Shown here piece by piece: positions 28,181 through 37,489 of a stretch of DNA of 59,755 nt (position 1 is the stretch's first letter; the number at the start of each line of letters is the position of its first letter). The stretch lies in NCBI GenBank assembly GCA_003242735.1, contig QGVH01000024.1, forward strand, positions 1-59,755, given 5' to 3'. The notes beneath the pieces are model-generated. The model did no database searches, was not told where the DNA came from, and saw nothing but the letters and a program-made list of their open reading frames with translations. The translations under genes and the position numbers were made by a program. This stretch comes from a bacterium. Its GTDB lineage: Bacteria; Gemmatimonadota; Gemmatimonadetes; Longimicrobiales; RSA9.

Positions 28181-28220
28181 GAGAAAGGATCGCCGGCCGA
28201 GGGCGGGTGCTCGGCCGGCG
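28181..28220 (-). terminator. Intrinsic terminator after metK
   Basis: On the minus strand a 10-bp stem CGCCGGCCGA / TCGGCCGGCG with a 10-base loop is followed by ATCCTTTCT. It starts 82 bases after the metK stop. Confidence 0.75.
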
Positions 28221-28301
28221 GGGTGGAATTAGGGGGGATACGGAATGACCCGCCGCCACGTCGGATTGGCAAGGCGCGTGCCGATCGCGGCGGGCGTCGG
28301 G

Positions 28302-29480
28302 TCAGGTCGCCGGAGCCGCGGCCACCTCGTCCACCAGCGACTCCCACGGGAACGTGCCGTTGCCGTCCGGCTCCCGGCCGAAGTGCCCGTACGCCGAGGT
28401 CACGGCGTAGATCGCCCGCAGCAGGTCGAGCCGCTCGATGATGCCCCGGGGCGTGAGGTCGAAGTGGCGGCGGATCCACTCCTCGATCGCGCGCTCGTCT
28501 TCCGCGCCGGTCCCGAACGTCTCCACTCCGATGGCCACCGGCTCCGGCACGCCGATGGCGTAGGCGAGCTGGATCTCGCAACGGCGCGCCAGCCCTGCGG
28601 CGACGACGTTCTTCGCCGCCCAGCGCGCCGCGTACGCACCCGACCGGTCCACCTTCGACGGGTCCTTCCCGCTGAACGCGCCCCCGCCGTGCCGCGCCGC
28701 GCCGCCGTACGTGTCCACGATGATCTTGCGGCCGGTCAGCCCCGTGTCCGTCGCGGGCCCGCCTTCCACGAACGAGCCGGACGGGTTGACCAGCACCTGG
28801 TCCTGCCAGCCGTCCTTCAGGTACTGCGCCGGCAGCACCGAGGGGATCAACTGCTCGATGACGAATTCTCGGATCGCCGGCTGCGCGACGTGCGGAGCGT
28901 GCTGCGTGGAGACGACGATCCTCGTGATCTGCCTCGGCACGCCGTCCACGTACTCCACCGAGACCTGGCTCTTCGCGTCCGGGCGCAGCCAGTCCACCAC
29001 ACCCGCCCGCCGCGCCTCGGCGAGCCCGCGCGTCAGCGCATGCGCCCAGACGATCGGCGCCGGCATGAGCTCGGGCGTCTCCGCCGTGGCGTAGCCGAAC
29101 ATGATCCCCTGGTCGCCTGCGCCCTGCGCGCGAGGATCGGCCTTGTCTACGGCCTGCGCGATCTCCCGCGCCTGCTCGTGCAGCCGTACCTGCACTTCGA
29201 CGGTGTCCGCGTCGAAGCGCTCGTCGATGCCCGTGTAGCCGATGTCCCGGATGGCCTCGCGGGCCACCGCCTCGATCTCGCTCGCATCCAGCGACGCGCT
29301 GCTCCGCACCTCGCCCGCGATGCACGCGTAACGCTCGGTGACCAGCACCTCGCACGCGACGCGCGCCTGGGGATCCCGGGCGAGATACGCATCCAGGATG
29401 CTGTCGCTGATGCGATCCGCGACCTTGTCCGGGTGACCTTCAGAGACCGACTCACTCGTGAGGACGAACACCGTCGCCAT
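28302..29480 (-). CDS. metK: S-adenosylmethionine synthetase
   Basis: 392 residues, full length. [19 protein letters not shown] opens the protein; [12 protein letters not shown] (ATP-binding hexapeptide region) and [16 protein letters not shown] (P-loop-like signature) are intact. It makes SAM from methionine and ATP in the cytoplasm. AGGAGG sits seven bases before the ATG. Upstream are a SAM-II-type riboswitch and a 14-bp hairpin, so expression should fall when SAM is abundant. Confidence 0.98.
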   Translation of the reverse strand: MATVFVLTSESVSEGHPDKVADRISDSILDAYLARDPQARVACEVLVTERYACIAGEVRSSASLDASEIEAVAREAIRDIGYTGIDERFDADTVEVQVRLHEQAREIAQAVDKADPRAQGAGDQGIMFGYATAETPELMPAPIVWAHALTRGLAEARRAGVVDWLRPDAKSQVSVEYVDGVPRQITRIVVSTQHAPHVAQPAIREFVIEQLIPSVLPAQYLKDGWQDQVLVNPSGSFVEGGPATDTGLTGRKIIVDTYGGAARHGGGAFSGKDPSKVDRSGAYAARWAAKNVVAAGLARRCEIQLAYAIGVPEPVAIGVETFGTGAEDERAIEEWIRRHFDLTPRGIIERLDLLRAIYAVTSAYGHFGREPDGNGTFPWESLVDEVAAAPAT

Positions 29481-29498
29481 TCCGCCTCCTGAACGCGA

Positions 29499-29533
29499 GA
29501 GGCCCGCCGCCGGGAGACTCGGCAGCGGGCCTC
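29499..29533 (-). terminator. 14-bp hairpin between the riboswitch and metK
   Basis: A continuous 14-bp stem with one G-U pair (GAGGCCCGCTGCCG ... CGGCGGCGGGCCTC) around AGTCTCC. It begins directly after the riboswitch 3' strand and ends 19 bases before the metK ATG. No T run follows, so it may be an expression-platform stem or a Rho-dependent stop rather than a classic terminator. Confidence 0.6.
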
Positions 29534-29592
29534 CGGCGCTTTAGTGCTATGGTTTAACGTGGGGCACAAGCTGCCGATCAAATCCCACGTCG
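29534..29592 (-). promoter_or_regulatory. SAM-II-type (SAM-II/SAM-V) riboswitch
   Basis: The minus strand shows the conserved H-type pseudoknot core: stem CGTGGG / CCCACG, loop with ATTTG, the GCAGCTTG strand, GTTAAA right after the stem, and a 3' strand ending GCACTAAAG. These are the invariant blocks of SAM-II aptamers known from alphaproteobacterial met genes. It lies 55-110 bases upstream of metK, a direct match of ligand and gene product. Confidence 0.85.
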
Positions 29593-29608
29593 GCGACGCG
29601 CGCCGAAC

Positions 29609-29641
29609 GGGCCCCGCCCGCGCTCACGCGGACCGGGGCCC
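29609..29641. terminator. Very strong hairpin upstream of the metK leader
   Basis: Stem GGGCCCCG / CGGGGCCC with a nested CGCG-CTCA-CGCG stem, followed on the plus strand by TTTCC. It lies after the end of the minus-strand lipoprotein gene and before the riboswitch, so it probably separates these two units even though the T run is on the other strand. Confidence 0.5.
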
Positions 29642-29744
29642 TTTCCTCCAACGTAGACGCGGGGCCGGGGCGGTGTCAAGCTGACCGGAAGACGCGTGTG
29701 CGACGCGGGCGCCTCCGCACCGAGCCGCCGAAGGCCGCGCCGCA

Positions 29745-30278
29745 TCAGCGCAGATCCCGGTCGCCGCGGGTCTCGCGTTCCAGGTCGAAGCGCACGCGGA
29801 TGCTCGCCGCGTCGCCGAAGAACTGGCCGGGCAGCAGCGGCCGTGTGCGCGCCTCCAGGTGCAGCCCCCCCGGGAACGACCTGCCGATGGTGTAGCGGTG
29901 CAGCGGCAGGGCAGGACAAACGTCGTCGGGGAAGAACTCGATGGCGTTGCCGTCCACAGCGAACACGCCCCGGCAGAACCGCGCGTCCTCCCTCGGCGCG
30001 CCGGCGGCCGGGTAGCCGAAACTCCGCAACACGAACCTGCGGTCGCGGTCCAGCTCCAGCGCGACGGGGAACGCGAAGCCGTCCTGCACGCCGCCCGGCC
30101 CGCTGCCCGTGCCGGCTCGCTCGACCGAGGTGATCTCCGCGCGGCCCGTCCACAGGCCGTCCAGCGCATCCGGCTCGAACCCCGCCAGCGGGGTGAAGGG
30201 CGTGATCTCGTGCTCATCGCATCCCGCCCCCGCCAGACACAACGCGATGCCCAGCACCACGGCTCCGGTCGTCCTCAT
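29745..30278 (-). CDS. Putative lipoprotein of unknown function
   Basis: 177 residues. The signal MRTTGAVVLGIALCLAGAGCDE ends in a likely lipidated Cys at about residue 20 (glycine at -3 is not ideal). The mature part is beta-rich, starting LDGLWTGRAEI and running through GFAFPVALELDRDRRFVLRS and FDLERETRG. LWTGRAEI followed by paired strands recalls small lipocalin-like or TIGR-type envelope lipoproteins, but I recognise no family. The 246-base gap to the divergent ArsR gene holds a 9-bp hairpin (ACCGTCGCC/GGCGACGGT, 30309-30331) in the leader. Confidence 0.72.
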   Translation of the reverse strand: MRTTGAVVLGIALCLAGAGCDEHEITPFTPLAGFEPDALDGLWTGRAEITSVERAGTGSGPGGVQDGFAFPVALELDRDRRFVLRSFGYPAAGAPREDARFCRGVFAVDGNAIEFFPDDVCPALPLHRYTIGRSFPGGLHLEARTRPLLPGQFFGDAASIRVRFDLERETRGDRDLR

Positions 30279-30524
30279 GATCGCCTCCCTCGTGGAAGGG
30301 TCGGAACTCGACCGTCGCCCTCCGGCGACGGTGCCTCGGCGCTCGTCTCGGACACGACCATCTCGCCGCGCCGGCACGGCGATGTTGTGCTGCTGAACCC
30401 TGCATCCATCGGCCGGGTATGAAGCTCCCGGCGTGGCGCAGAGGTGCGCCAGCCCTCCGCGCCACGCTGCGCCGCGGCTCGCGCGGGGCCGCGGAGCGCG
30501 GACCCTCGGGTCACGGAGGGCAAC

Positions 30525-30815
30525 GTGGAGGGCGTCCCACCGCATCAACGCGTCGTCCGGGCACTCACCGCTCTCGCGGACGAGAACCGGCTCCGCATGG
30601 TGGAGTTGCTGGCGGCCAGCGCCGAGCTCACCTGCGGCGCGATCGGCACGGCGCTCGGCCTCTCGCCATCGCTGGTCTCGCATCACCTCGCCGTTCTCGA
30701 GTCCGCCGGCCTCATCGCCCGCCGCAAGGCCGGCCCCTGCACCCTCAACCGGCTCCGCCGCGACGAGCTGGCCCGCCACCTCTCCGGCCTCGCGCGTCTC
30801 GTCGGCGCGGGGTGA
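30525..30815 (+). CDS. ArsR-family winged-helix regulator
   Basis: 96 residues. The winged helix-turn-helix is typical: VVRALTALADENRLRMVELL, then LTCGAIGTALGLSPSLVSHHLAVLESAGLI with the recognition helix SPSLVSHHLAVL, and a short wing. The usual alpha-3 metal motif ELCVCD is replaced by ELTCGAIG with one Cys, so metal sensing is uncertain. The GTG start has GGAGGG six bases upstream. The divergent lipoprotein gene is an obvious candidate target. Confidence 0.88.
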   Translation: MEGVPPHQRVVRALTALADENRLRMVELLAASAELTCGAIGTALGLSPSLVSHHLAVLESAGLIARRKAGPCTLNRLRRDELARHLSGLARLVGAG

Positions 30816-30829
30816 AGCCCCACGCGCGC

Positions 30830-30871
30830 AGCCGAAAACGAAAGCGCGCCCCGGCAACCGCCGCGGCGCGC
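30830..30871 (-). terminator. Intrinsic terminator after fumC
   Basis: Minus strand: GCGCGCC / GGCGCGC outer stem with inner CGGC-GGTT-GCCG stem, then TTTCGTTTTC. It starts 33 bases past the fumC stop. The opposite strand could serve arsR but lacks the T run. Confidence 0.8.
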
Positions 30872-30903
30872 CATCACGGTTCCCGACCGACGGGCCGGCC
30901 GGA

Positions 30904-32328
30904 TCACCCCCCACCGGAGGGAACACCACCCGGGATCCCCGGCTCCGTCATCGCCCACGGATCCAGCACCGCGTCCAGCTCGGCCTCGGACAGCACGCCT
31001 TTCTCGCGCGCGACCTCGCGCACCGTCCTGCCCTGGGCGAACGCTTCCTTCGCGATCGCCGCGGCCGCGTCGTAGCCGATCCGCGGCGCCAGCGCCGTCC
31101 CCAGCGCCAGGTTGCCCTCGAGCAGCTCGCGGCACCGCTCCTCGTTCGCCGTGATGCCCGCGATGCACTTGTCCACGAAGACGTGCGACACGCGCGTCAG
31201 CAGCGTCACGGATTGGAGGAACGCGTACGCGATCACGGGCATCATCACGCTCAGCTCGAGGAAGCTCCCCTGCGCCGCGACGGTGATCGTCGTGTGGTTC
31301 CCCATCACCTGCGCTGCCACCATCGTCACCGCCTCGGGGATCACGGGGTTCACCTTCCCCGGCATGATACTGGACCCCGGCTGGATGGCCGGCAGCGTGA
31401 TCTCCGCGAGTCCCGCGCGCGGCCCGCTGGCGAGCAGCCGGATGTCGTTGGCGATCTTGGTGAGCGAGACGGCCACGGTGTGCAGCGCGCCGTGGGCGTA
31501 CACCATCGTGTCACGCGTGCCCTGGCGTTCGAAGTGGTTCGTCGCCTCGCGGAACTGCACGCCCGTCATCACGACGAGGCGCTCGATGGCGCGGCGCGCG
31601 AACTCCGGATGGGTGTTGATCCCCGTCCCCACGGCCGTGCCGCCCAGCGGGAGCTCGGCCATGTCCTCGCTCGCCTCACGGACGCGCCGCATGCCGTGCA
31701 TGATCTGGGCCGCATACCCGCTGAACTCCTGGCCCAGCCGCACGGGCGTCGCATCCATCATGTGCGTGCGGCCCGACTTCACGATGTGATCGAACGCGGC
31801 CGCCTTCTCCGCCAACGCCGCCTCGAGCTTCGCCAGCGCAGGCAGCAGGTCGTTCTGGATGGCGACCCGCGCAGCCACCTGCATCGCCGTCGGGATCACG
31901 TCGTTGGACGACTGGCCGAGGTTGACGTGATCGTTCGGGTGCACCCGGGTCCCGTCGCCCAGGAGCTGCTGCGCCCGGTTCGCGATCACCTCGTTCGCGT
32001 TCATGTTCGTCGAGGTGCCGCTGCCGGTCTGGAAGATGTCCAGCACGAAGTGCTCGTCGTGCTCGCCCGCGATCACCTCATCCGCAGCGGCGACGATCGC
32101 GCGGCCGATGCGCTCCGGCAACAGGCCCAACTCCATGTTCGTCTCCGCCGCCGCCTTCTTGATCCGCCCCAGCGCCGCGATGAAGCTCGGCGGGAACCGC
32201 AAGCCGCTGATGGGGAAGTTCTCCACCGCGCGCTGCGTCTGCGCGCCCCACAGCGCGTGCTTCGGCACGCGCATCTCGCCGAGCGAATCCCGCTCGATCC
32301 TGTATTCTTGCGTGTCCATCCGATCCAT
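30904..32328 (-). CDS. fumC: Fumarate hydratase, class II
   Basis: 474 residues. Signature GSSIMPGKVNP is exact, with TGSGTSTNMNANEV, SSNDVIPTAMQ and SGRTHMMDATP in the expected order. The enzyme hydrates fumarate to malate without an iron-sulfur cluster. It is the second TCA enzyme of the window. The ATG at 32328 has GAGGAA about seven bases upstream; an ATG three codons later is possible. A T-tailed hairpin follows. Confidence 0.97.
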   Translation of the reverse strand: MDRMDTQEYRIERDSLGEMRVPKHALWGAQTQRAVENFPISGLRFPPSFIAALGRIKKAAAETNMELGLLPERIGRAIVAAADEVIAGEHDEHFVLDIFQTGSGTSTNMNANEVIANRAQQLLGDGTRVHPNDHVNLGQSSNDVIPTAMQVAARVAIQNDLLPALAKLEAALAEKAAAFDHIVKSGRTHMMDATPVRLGQEFSGYAAQIMHGMRRVREASEDMAELPLGGTAVGTGINTHPEFARRAIERLVVMTGVQFREATNHFERQGTRDTMVYAHGALHTVAVSLTKIANDIRLLASGPRAGLAEITLPAIQPGSSIMPGKVNPVIPEAVTMVAAQVMGNHTTITVAAQGSFLELSVMMPVIAYAFLQSVTLLTRVSHVFVDKCIAGITANEERCRELLEGNLALGTALAPRIGYDAAAAIAKEAFAQGRTVREVAREKGVLSEAELDAVLDPWAMTEPGIPGGVPSGGG

Positions 32329-32395
32329 AGGGTTCCTCGGGATCTCCGATCCCCTCGTTTCGCGTTCGACCGTCGCCCCGCGCCCGGGCGCCGCC

Positions 32396-33115
32396 CTACT
32401 TCCGCGGCGGCTGCGACGGCCGGATCTCGATCCGGCTCGGCAGCGCGCGGGGCGGGAACTCCAGCAGGTCGATGACCACGCGGGCGATGTCCTCGGGTTG
32501 GAGCTTCCAGTCCTCTCCGGCGGTCCGCTCACGCCCGCTGAACTCCGTGCTCACGCTGCCGGGCATCACGTGGCTCACCCGGATGCCGGCGTGCCGCACG
32601 TCCTGCATCAACGCTTCACTGAACCCGACCAACCCGAACTTGCTGGCGTTGTACGCGGCGCCGCCGGCGAACGCGTTCACCCCGGCCAGACTGCCGATGT
32701 TGATGATCCAGCCGTGGGTGCGCTCCAGGTGGGGAATCGCCGCGCGCGAGCAGTAGAACACGCCGCTCAGGTTGGTGTCGATCACCCGGCGCCAGTCGTC
32801 CACGCTGAGCGTCGCCACGCTGCCGAAGATGCCGACGCCCGCGTTGTTCACCAGCACGTCCAGCCGCCCGAACGCCTCCGCCGCCCCGTCGATCAGCTCA
32901 CGGCACTGGTCGGGGTCGCGGACGTCGCACACCACACCCCGCACCCGCCCCGGCGCCTTCGCCTCCAGCTCCGCCACCGCCTGCTCCAACCGCGCGGGGG
33001 TCGCCGAGCCGATCGTCACCCGGGCCCCGCGCTCCAAGAGCGCTTCGGCGATCGCCCGGCCGATCCCCCGGCTGCCGCCCGTGACGACCGCCGCCTTGCC
33101 CTCCAGCCACGCCAT
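32396..33115 (-). CDS. Short-chain dehydrogenase/reductase
   Basis: 239 residues. TGGSRGIGRAIAEALL (NADP-binding, Arg after Ser), NNAGVGIFG, catalytic Ser in NIGSLAGVNAF, YNASK and PGSVSTEF. It resembles 3-oxoacyl-ACP reductase-like or DltE-type SDRs; the substrate is unknown. It lies 67 bases upstream of fumC on the same strand and 91 bases from a divergent SDR. Confidence 0.9.
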   Translation of the reverse strand: MAWLEGKAAVVTGGSRGIGRAIAEALLERGARVTIGSATPARLEQAVAELEAKAPGRVRGVVCDVRDPDQCRELIDGAAEAFGRLDVLVNNAGVGIFGSVATLSVDDWRRVIDTNLSGVFYCSRAAIPHLERTHGWIINIGSLAGVNAFAGGAAYNASKFGLVGFSEALMQDVRHAGIRVSHVMPGSVSTEFSGRERTAGEDWKLQPEDIARVVIDLLEFPPRALPSRIEIRPSQPPRK

Positions 33116-33206
33116 GGTTCCTCCTCGAGTGGTGATCGGTCGAGGCGCAGTTTAATCGCTCCCGCGATCTTCCGCCACCACGCCCGGGCCGCTACTTTAC
33201 CCCACC

Positions 33207-33938
33207 ATGGAGATCCAGGGCAGGGTCGCACTCGTCACGGGTGGCGCCCGCCGCCTCGGCCGCGAACTCGCCCTCGCCCTCGCACGTGCGGGCGCGGACG
33301 TCGTCATCAACTACCACCGCTCCGCCACCGAGGCCGAGGCGACCGTCCAGGACATCGTGGCGCTCGGCCGCCGCGCCATCGCCGTCCAGGGAGACGTCAG
33401 CCGCAGCGCCGACGTGAACACCCTGATCCGGCGCACGGCCGAGGTGTTCGGGCGACTCGACATCCTGGTCAACAGCGCCTCCACCTTCGAGCAGGCCCCG
33501 CTCCTCGCCGTGGACGAAGCGGCGTGGGACCGGGTGCTCGCCGTCAACCTCAAAGGGCCGTTCCTCCTCAGCCAGGCCGCCGTGCCCCTCCTCCGTCAGG
33601 ACGGTGGCGGCGTCATCATCAACCTCGCCGACCTGTCCGCGTTGCAACCCTGGCCGAGTTATCCGCATCACAGCGTATCGAAGGCAGGCCTCGTCCACCT
33701 CACGCGCGTGCTCGCACGCGCGCTCGCGCCCGATATCCGCGCGAACTGCATCGCGCCGGGCTCCGTGCTGCCGCCGGACGACGCCACCGAGGAGGAGATC
33801 CGGGCGTCCCGGGACCGCACCGTGCTCAAACGGCTCGGCCGCCCCGAGAACGTCACCCGAGCCCTCCTCTACCTGATCGAGAACGATTACGTGACCGGCG
33901 AGACCCTCGTGGTGGACGGGGGAAGGATGCTGCTCTAG
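33207..33938 (+). CDS. Pteridine-reductase-like short-chain dehydrogenase
   Basis: 243 residues. TGGARRLGRELALALARAG has the TGxxxRxG loop of PTR1/FolM-type pteridine reductases. NYHRS after the second strand (NADPH 2'-phosphate site) and NSASTFEQAPL at the NNAG position also resemble PTR1. The active-site stretch is HHSVSK, so His stands where the SDR Tyr is expected four residues before Lys, and catalysis may differ. It could reduce dihydropterins and link to the pterin operon at 19-21 kb. PBP starts 17 bases downstream and is probably cotranscribed. Confidence 0.82.
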   Translation: MEIQGRVALVTGGARRLGRELALALARAGADVVINYHRSATEAEATVQDIVALGRRAIAVQGDVSRSADVNTLIRRTAEVFGRLDILVNSASTFEQAPLLAVDEAAWDRVLAVNLKGPFLLSQAAVPLLRQDGGGVIINLADLSALQPWPSYPHHSVSKAGLVHLTRVLARALAPDIRANCIAPGSVLPPDDATEEEIRASRDRTVLKRLGRPENVTRALLYLIENDYVTGETLVVDGGRMLL

Positions 33939-33954
33939 CGGTGTATCATCCGGC

Positions 33955-36033
33955 ATGGCGACCCGGTTCCTGGTCTCGGCACTGGCGGCCGTTGTGGTGG
34001 CCTCCGCGGCGGGGGGCGGCCTGGTCACGGCCACCGTCCACAGCGACTGCCCGCCCGTCTCGGCCCTCAAGGCCTACCGGCCGCCGCAGGCGAGCCGCGT
34101 CTTCACCGAGGACGGCCAGCTCCTGGCCGACCTTTCGCCCCAACGCCGCATCGTGGTGGGGCTCGACCGCATCCCGGCCATCGTCCGGGACGGGTTCGTG
34201 GCCGTCGAGGACCGCCGGTTCTGGAAACACGACGGAGTGGACCTCCGGGGCGTCGCCCGGGCGCTCTGGCGGGACCTCACTTCGCTCTCCCTGAAGGAGG
34301 GCTTCAGCACGATCCCGATGCAGCTCGCGCGGAACGTCTTCCCGGAGCAGCTCCCGCGCTCCGAGAAGTTCACGCGCAAGATCTGCGAGATCCGGCTCGC
34401 CCGGCAGATCGAGGACGAGTTCACCAAGCGCGAGATCCTCGAGCTCTACCTGAACCAGATCTACCTGGGCGGCGGGCTGTACGGCGTCGAGGCCGCGGCC
34501 CAGGGCTACTTCGGCAAGGAGATCTCCCGCGTCACGCCCGCCGAGGCCGCGCTCCTCATCGCGCTGGTCCGGAGCCCCGAGGGCTACAACCCGCGCAAGA
34601 ACCCGCTCCTGGCCATCGAGCGCCGCAACATCGTGCTGGACGTGTTGAAGCGCGAAGGCGTCCTCACAGAGGCCGAGGCCGAGCGGGCCAAGACCGAGCC
34701 GCTGCGCCTGGCCCCGCCGCTCGAGGCCGCGGGCCGGGCGCCCTACGCCATCGCCGCCATCCGCCGCGAGCTGCGGGAGCGCTTCGGACCCGACGCGGAC
34801 ATCCGCGGGCTCCGCGTTTACACCGGTCTCGACCCCGCCCTCCAGCGGGCTGCGCAGGAGGCGCTGGTCAAGCAGATCGAGCGGATCGAGTCCGGCGCCT
34901 ACGGCCGCTACCGCCACCCGGTCCCCGGCAACGGCGCGGCGCCGGCGGACAGCGCGGCCTCGCCGTACCTCCAGGGTATGCTCGTCGCCATCGATCCGCA
35001 CGACGGCCGCATCCGGGCGCTCGTCGGCGGCCGGGACTTCGCCCTCTCCCAGTTCGACCGCGCGCTCCAGGCGCGCCGGCAACCCGGCTCCGCCTTCAAG
35101 CCCATCGTCTACGCAGCGGCACTCCAGCAGCGTATCCCGCCCACCACCCGCATCGACGCGGCGCCGGTCAGCATCGACAACGCCGGCTCCCCCGTCTGGC
35201 AGCCGGCCGACCACCTGGCCGACTCGCTCTCTTCGCTCACGCTCCGCGACGCGCTCGCACTCTCGTCCAACAACGCGACCGTGCGGCTCGGCCAGTGGAT
35301 CGGCGTCGAACGCGTCATCGACATGGCCCGCGCCCTCGGCCTGACCACCGAGATCCAGCCCTACCCGTCCATCGTCCTGGGATCGGCCGAGGTCATCCCC
35401 GCGGAGCTGGTCGCCGCCTACGCTGCCTTCGCCAACGGCGGCTACCGCGTGGAGCCGCACCTCATCACCCGCGTCGAGGATGCGCACGGCAACGTGCTGT
35501 GGCAGGCGCCCGTCGAGCGCCGCCGCGCGCTGGACGAGAACGTCGCCTTCCTCGTGCTCAGCATGCTGGAGGACGTGGTCGAGCGCGGGACCGGCACCGC
35601 GGTCCGCAACGCGGGCTTCTGGCTCCCCGCCGCCGGCAAGACCGGCACGACCAACCAGAGCAAGGATGCCTGGTTCGTGGGGATGACGCCCGACCTCGTG
35701 GCGGGCGTTTGGATCGGGTTCGACCGGCCGCAGCGCATCCTCCCCAACGGCAGCGGCGGCTCCCTCGCCGCCCCCGCATGGGCGGAATTCATGAAGGCCG
35801 CCTACCGGAACCGCCCGGCGCCCGCGGCCTGGGTGCCGCCTCCCGGTCTCGTCACCGTGCCCGTGGACCCCGCGACCGGCAGCCGCGCCACCCACCGCTG
35901 CCCGGTCGAGGACGTGCGGATCGAATACTTCCTGCCCGGCACGGAGCCCCACGAGTACTGCCCGCTCCACCCGGAGAGCGGCGCTGAACGCTTCTTCCGC
36001 CGCCTCTGGGACGGCATCCGCGGCATCTTCTGA
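33955..36033 (+). CDS. Class A penicillin-binding protein (PBP1A-type)
   Basis: 692 residues, bifunctional peptidoglycan synthase. One N-terminal membrane helix, then a GT51 glycosyltransferase domain (about 60-230) with catalytic Glu85 in VEDRRFWKHDGVD and FSTIPMQLARNVF (Pro where most have Thr/Gln). The transpeptidase domain (about 330-620) has the SxxK serine in GSAFKPI near 379, SNN near 440 and KTGTT near 562. The tail carries two cysteines (HRCP, EYCPLH). It polymerises and crosslinks peptidoglycan on the periplasmic face. Confidence 0.95.
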   Translation: MATRFLVSALAAVVVASAAGGGLVTATVHSDCPPVSALKAYRPPQASRVFTEDGQLLADLSPQRRIVVGLDRIPAIVRDGFVAVEDRRFWKHDGVDLRGVARALWRDLTSLSLKEGFSTIPMQLARNVFPEQLPRSEKFTRKICEIRLARQIEDEFTKREILELYLNQIYLGGGLYGVEAAAQGYFGKEISRVTPAEAALLIALVRSPEGYNPRKNPLLAIERRNIVLDVLKREGVLTEAEAERAKTEPLRLAPPLEAAGRAPYAIAAIRRELRERFGPDADIRGLRVYTGLDPALQRAAQEALVKQIERIESGAYGRYRHPVPGNGAAPADSAASPYLQGMLVAIDPHDGRIRALVGGRDFALSQFDRALQARRQPGSAFKPIVYAAALQQRIPPTTRIDAAPVSIDNAGSPVWQPADHLADSLSSLTLRDALALSSNNATVRLGQWIGVERVIDMARALGLTTEIQPYPSIVLGSAEVIPAELVAAYAAFANGGYRVEPHLITRVEDAHGNVLWQAPVERRRALDENVAFLVLSMLEDVVERGTGTAVRNAGFWLPAAGKTGTTNQSKDAWFVGMTPDLVAGVWIGFDRPQRILPNGSGGSLAAPAWAEFMKAAYRNRPAPAAWVPPPGLVTVPVDPATGSRATHRCPVEDVRIEYFLPGTEPHEYCPLHPESGAERFFRRLWDGIRGIF

Positions 36034-36055
36034 GCACGGCGGGGGCCGTTCCGGG

Positions 36056-36112
36056 AAAACGAAGGCGGGTCCGCGCGGGGGCCGATGAACCGGATCCCCC
36101 CGGCGGACCCGC
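36056..36112 (-). terminator. Terminator after trxB
   Basis: Minus strand: 10-bp stem GCGGGTCCGC / GCGGACCCGC enclosing a long GC-rich arm, then CTTCGTTTTCCC. It lies between the converging PBP and trxB genes and suits the trxB side best. Confidence 0.7.
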
Positions 36113-36129
36113 ACCCGTGGTGACGCGCC

Positions 36130-37131
36130 TCACTCCTGCCCGGGCGCCTGCGTCTCCGCCGTCTCCAGCACCGGCGCCTCGCCGATGCCGCGCTGCGCCA
36201 GCCACCGCTCCGCTTCCAGCGCCGCCATGCAGCCCGTAGCCGCCGCCGTCACCGCCTGCCGGTAGTAATCATCCATCACATCCCCCGCCGCGAACACCCC
36301 GTCCACGCTCGTCGCCGTCCGCCCCGGCTTCGTCTTGATGTAGCCGTTCGGCGTCAGCTCGAGTTGCCCCTCCAGGAACGCCGTGTTCGGCGTGTGACCG
36401 ATGGCGACGAACAGCCCGCCCACCTCCAACTCGCTGATCTCCCCCGTCACCGTGTCCTCGAGCCGGACGCCCGTGATCGCGTCGTAGCCCAGCACCTCGA
36501 TCACCCGCTTGTTCCAGAGCACGCGGATCTTCGGGTGGCTCAGCACCCGGTCCGCCATGATCTTCGAGGCGCGGAACCGGTCCCGCCGGTGGATGATCAC
36601 CGTCTCGCTCGAGAACTTCGTGGTGTAGAGCGCCTCTTCCATCGCGGTGTCGCCGCCGCCCACCACGGCGAGCCGCTTGTCCCGATAGATCGGCAGCGCC
36701 GCATCACACACCGCACAGGCCGAAACGCCGCCGCCACTCCGCGCCAGCCGCTCCTCGTTCGGCACCCCCAGCCACTTCGCGCTCGCGCCCGTCGCCACGA
36801 TCACCGCGAGCGCCTGGACCTCCTCCGAGTAGTGCGGCCGGATCCGGAACGGATGCTCCGAGAAGTCCACGCCCACCACGTTCTCCATCACCGCCCGGGC
36901 GCCGAACCGTAGCGCCTGCGCCTTCATCCGCTCCATCAGCTCCGGGCCCGTGATCCCGTCCGGGAAGCCCGGGAAGTTCTCGATCTCCGTGGTGTTCATG
37001 AGCTGCCCGCCGGGGAGCTGCGTCCCCTGCGGCTCGCCCTCGAAGACCAACGGCCTCAGGTTCGCGCGCGCCGCGTAGATCGCAGCCGTCCACGCCGCGG
37101 GCCCAGAACCGATGATCACCAGCGTTTCCAC
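36130..37131 (-). CDS. trxB: Thioredoxin reductase
   Basis: 333 residues. FAD site [18 protein letters not shown] (GxGxxA), redox pair in SACAVCD near residue 140, NADPH site [14 protein letters not shown] and the C-terminal [14 protein letters not shown]. It passes electrons from NADPH to thioredoxin. The start is a GTG (GTG GAA ACG CTG) with a GGGAGCGCAGG Shine-Dalgarno region; the longer frame upstream has no coding character. Confidence 0.96.
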   Translation of the reverse strand: METLVIIGSGPAAWTAAIYAARANLRPLVFEGEPQGTQLPGGQLMNTTEIENFPGFPDGITGPELMERMKAQALRFGARAVMENVVGVDFSEHPFRIRPHYSEEVQALAVIVATGASAKWLGVPNEERLARSGGGVSACAVCDAALPIYRDKRLAVVGGGDTAMEEALYTTKFSSETVIIHRRDRFRASKIMADRVLSHPKIRVLWNKRVIEVLGYDAITGVRLEDTVTGEISELEVGGLFVAIGHTPNTAFLEGQLELTPNGYIKTKPGRTATSVDGVFAAGDVMDDYYRQAVTAAATGCMAALEAERWLAQRGIGEAPVLETAETQAPGQE

Positions 37132-37489
37132 CCTGCGCTCCCTCGCGTGCCCGTTGCCATGCCTCTTCCGTGCGTCCCCTTCCCCAATCCGGTCGGGTGA
37201 ACATAGGTTCCTCGCTCCGGGCCCAGCAACGGGCGCGGCCGCGACCCGCGCCCCGATCGGCGCCGACGGCGAACGACCCCGGCCGGCTCGACGCCGTCGC
37301 CGCCCGCCGCCCGCGGATCGGGCCCGGGGCCGTCCCCTTCCCCGCTTCCCCGCCCACGCTCCTCCGGTCGCCCCCGACGCCGCATCAACCCTCGTCGTGC
37401 GACGTTCTGCCGATTCTTGTTGCGCATTTGCATCTGGCGCACCGCACTCCACCGTGATAACTTGCCACCTGACATTCCAAGGGGCACCC

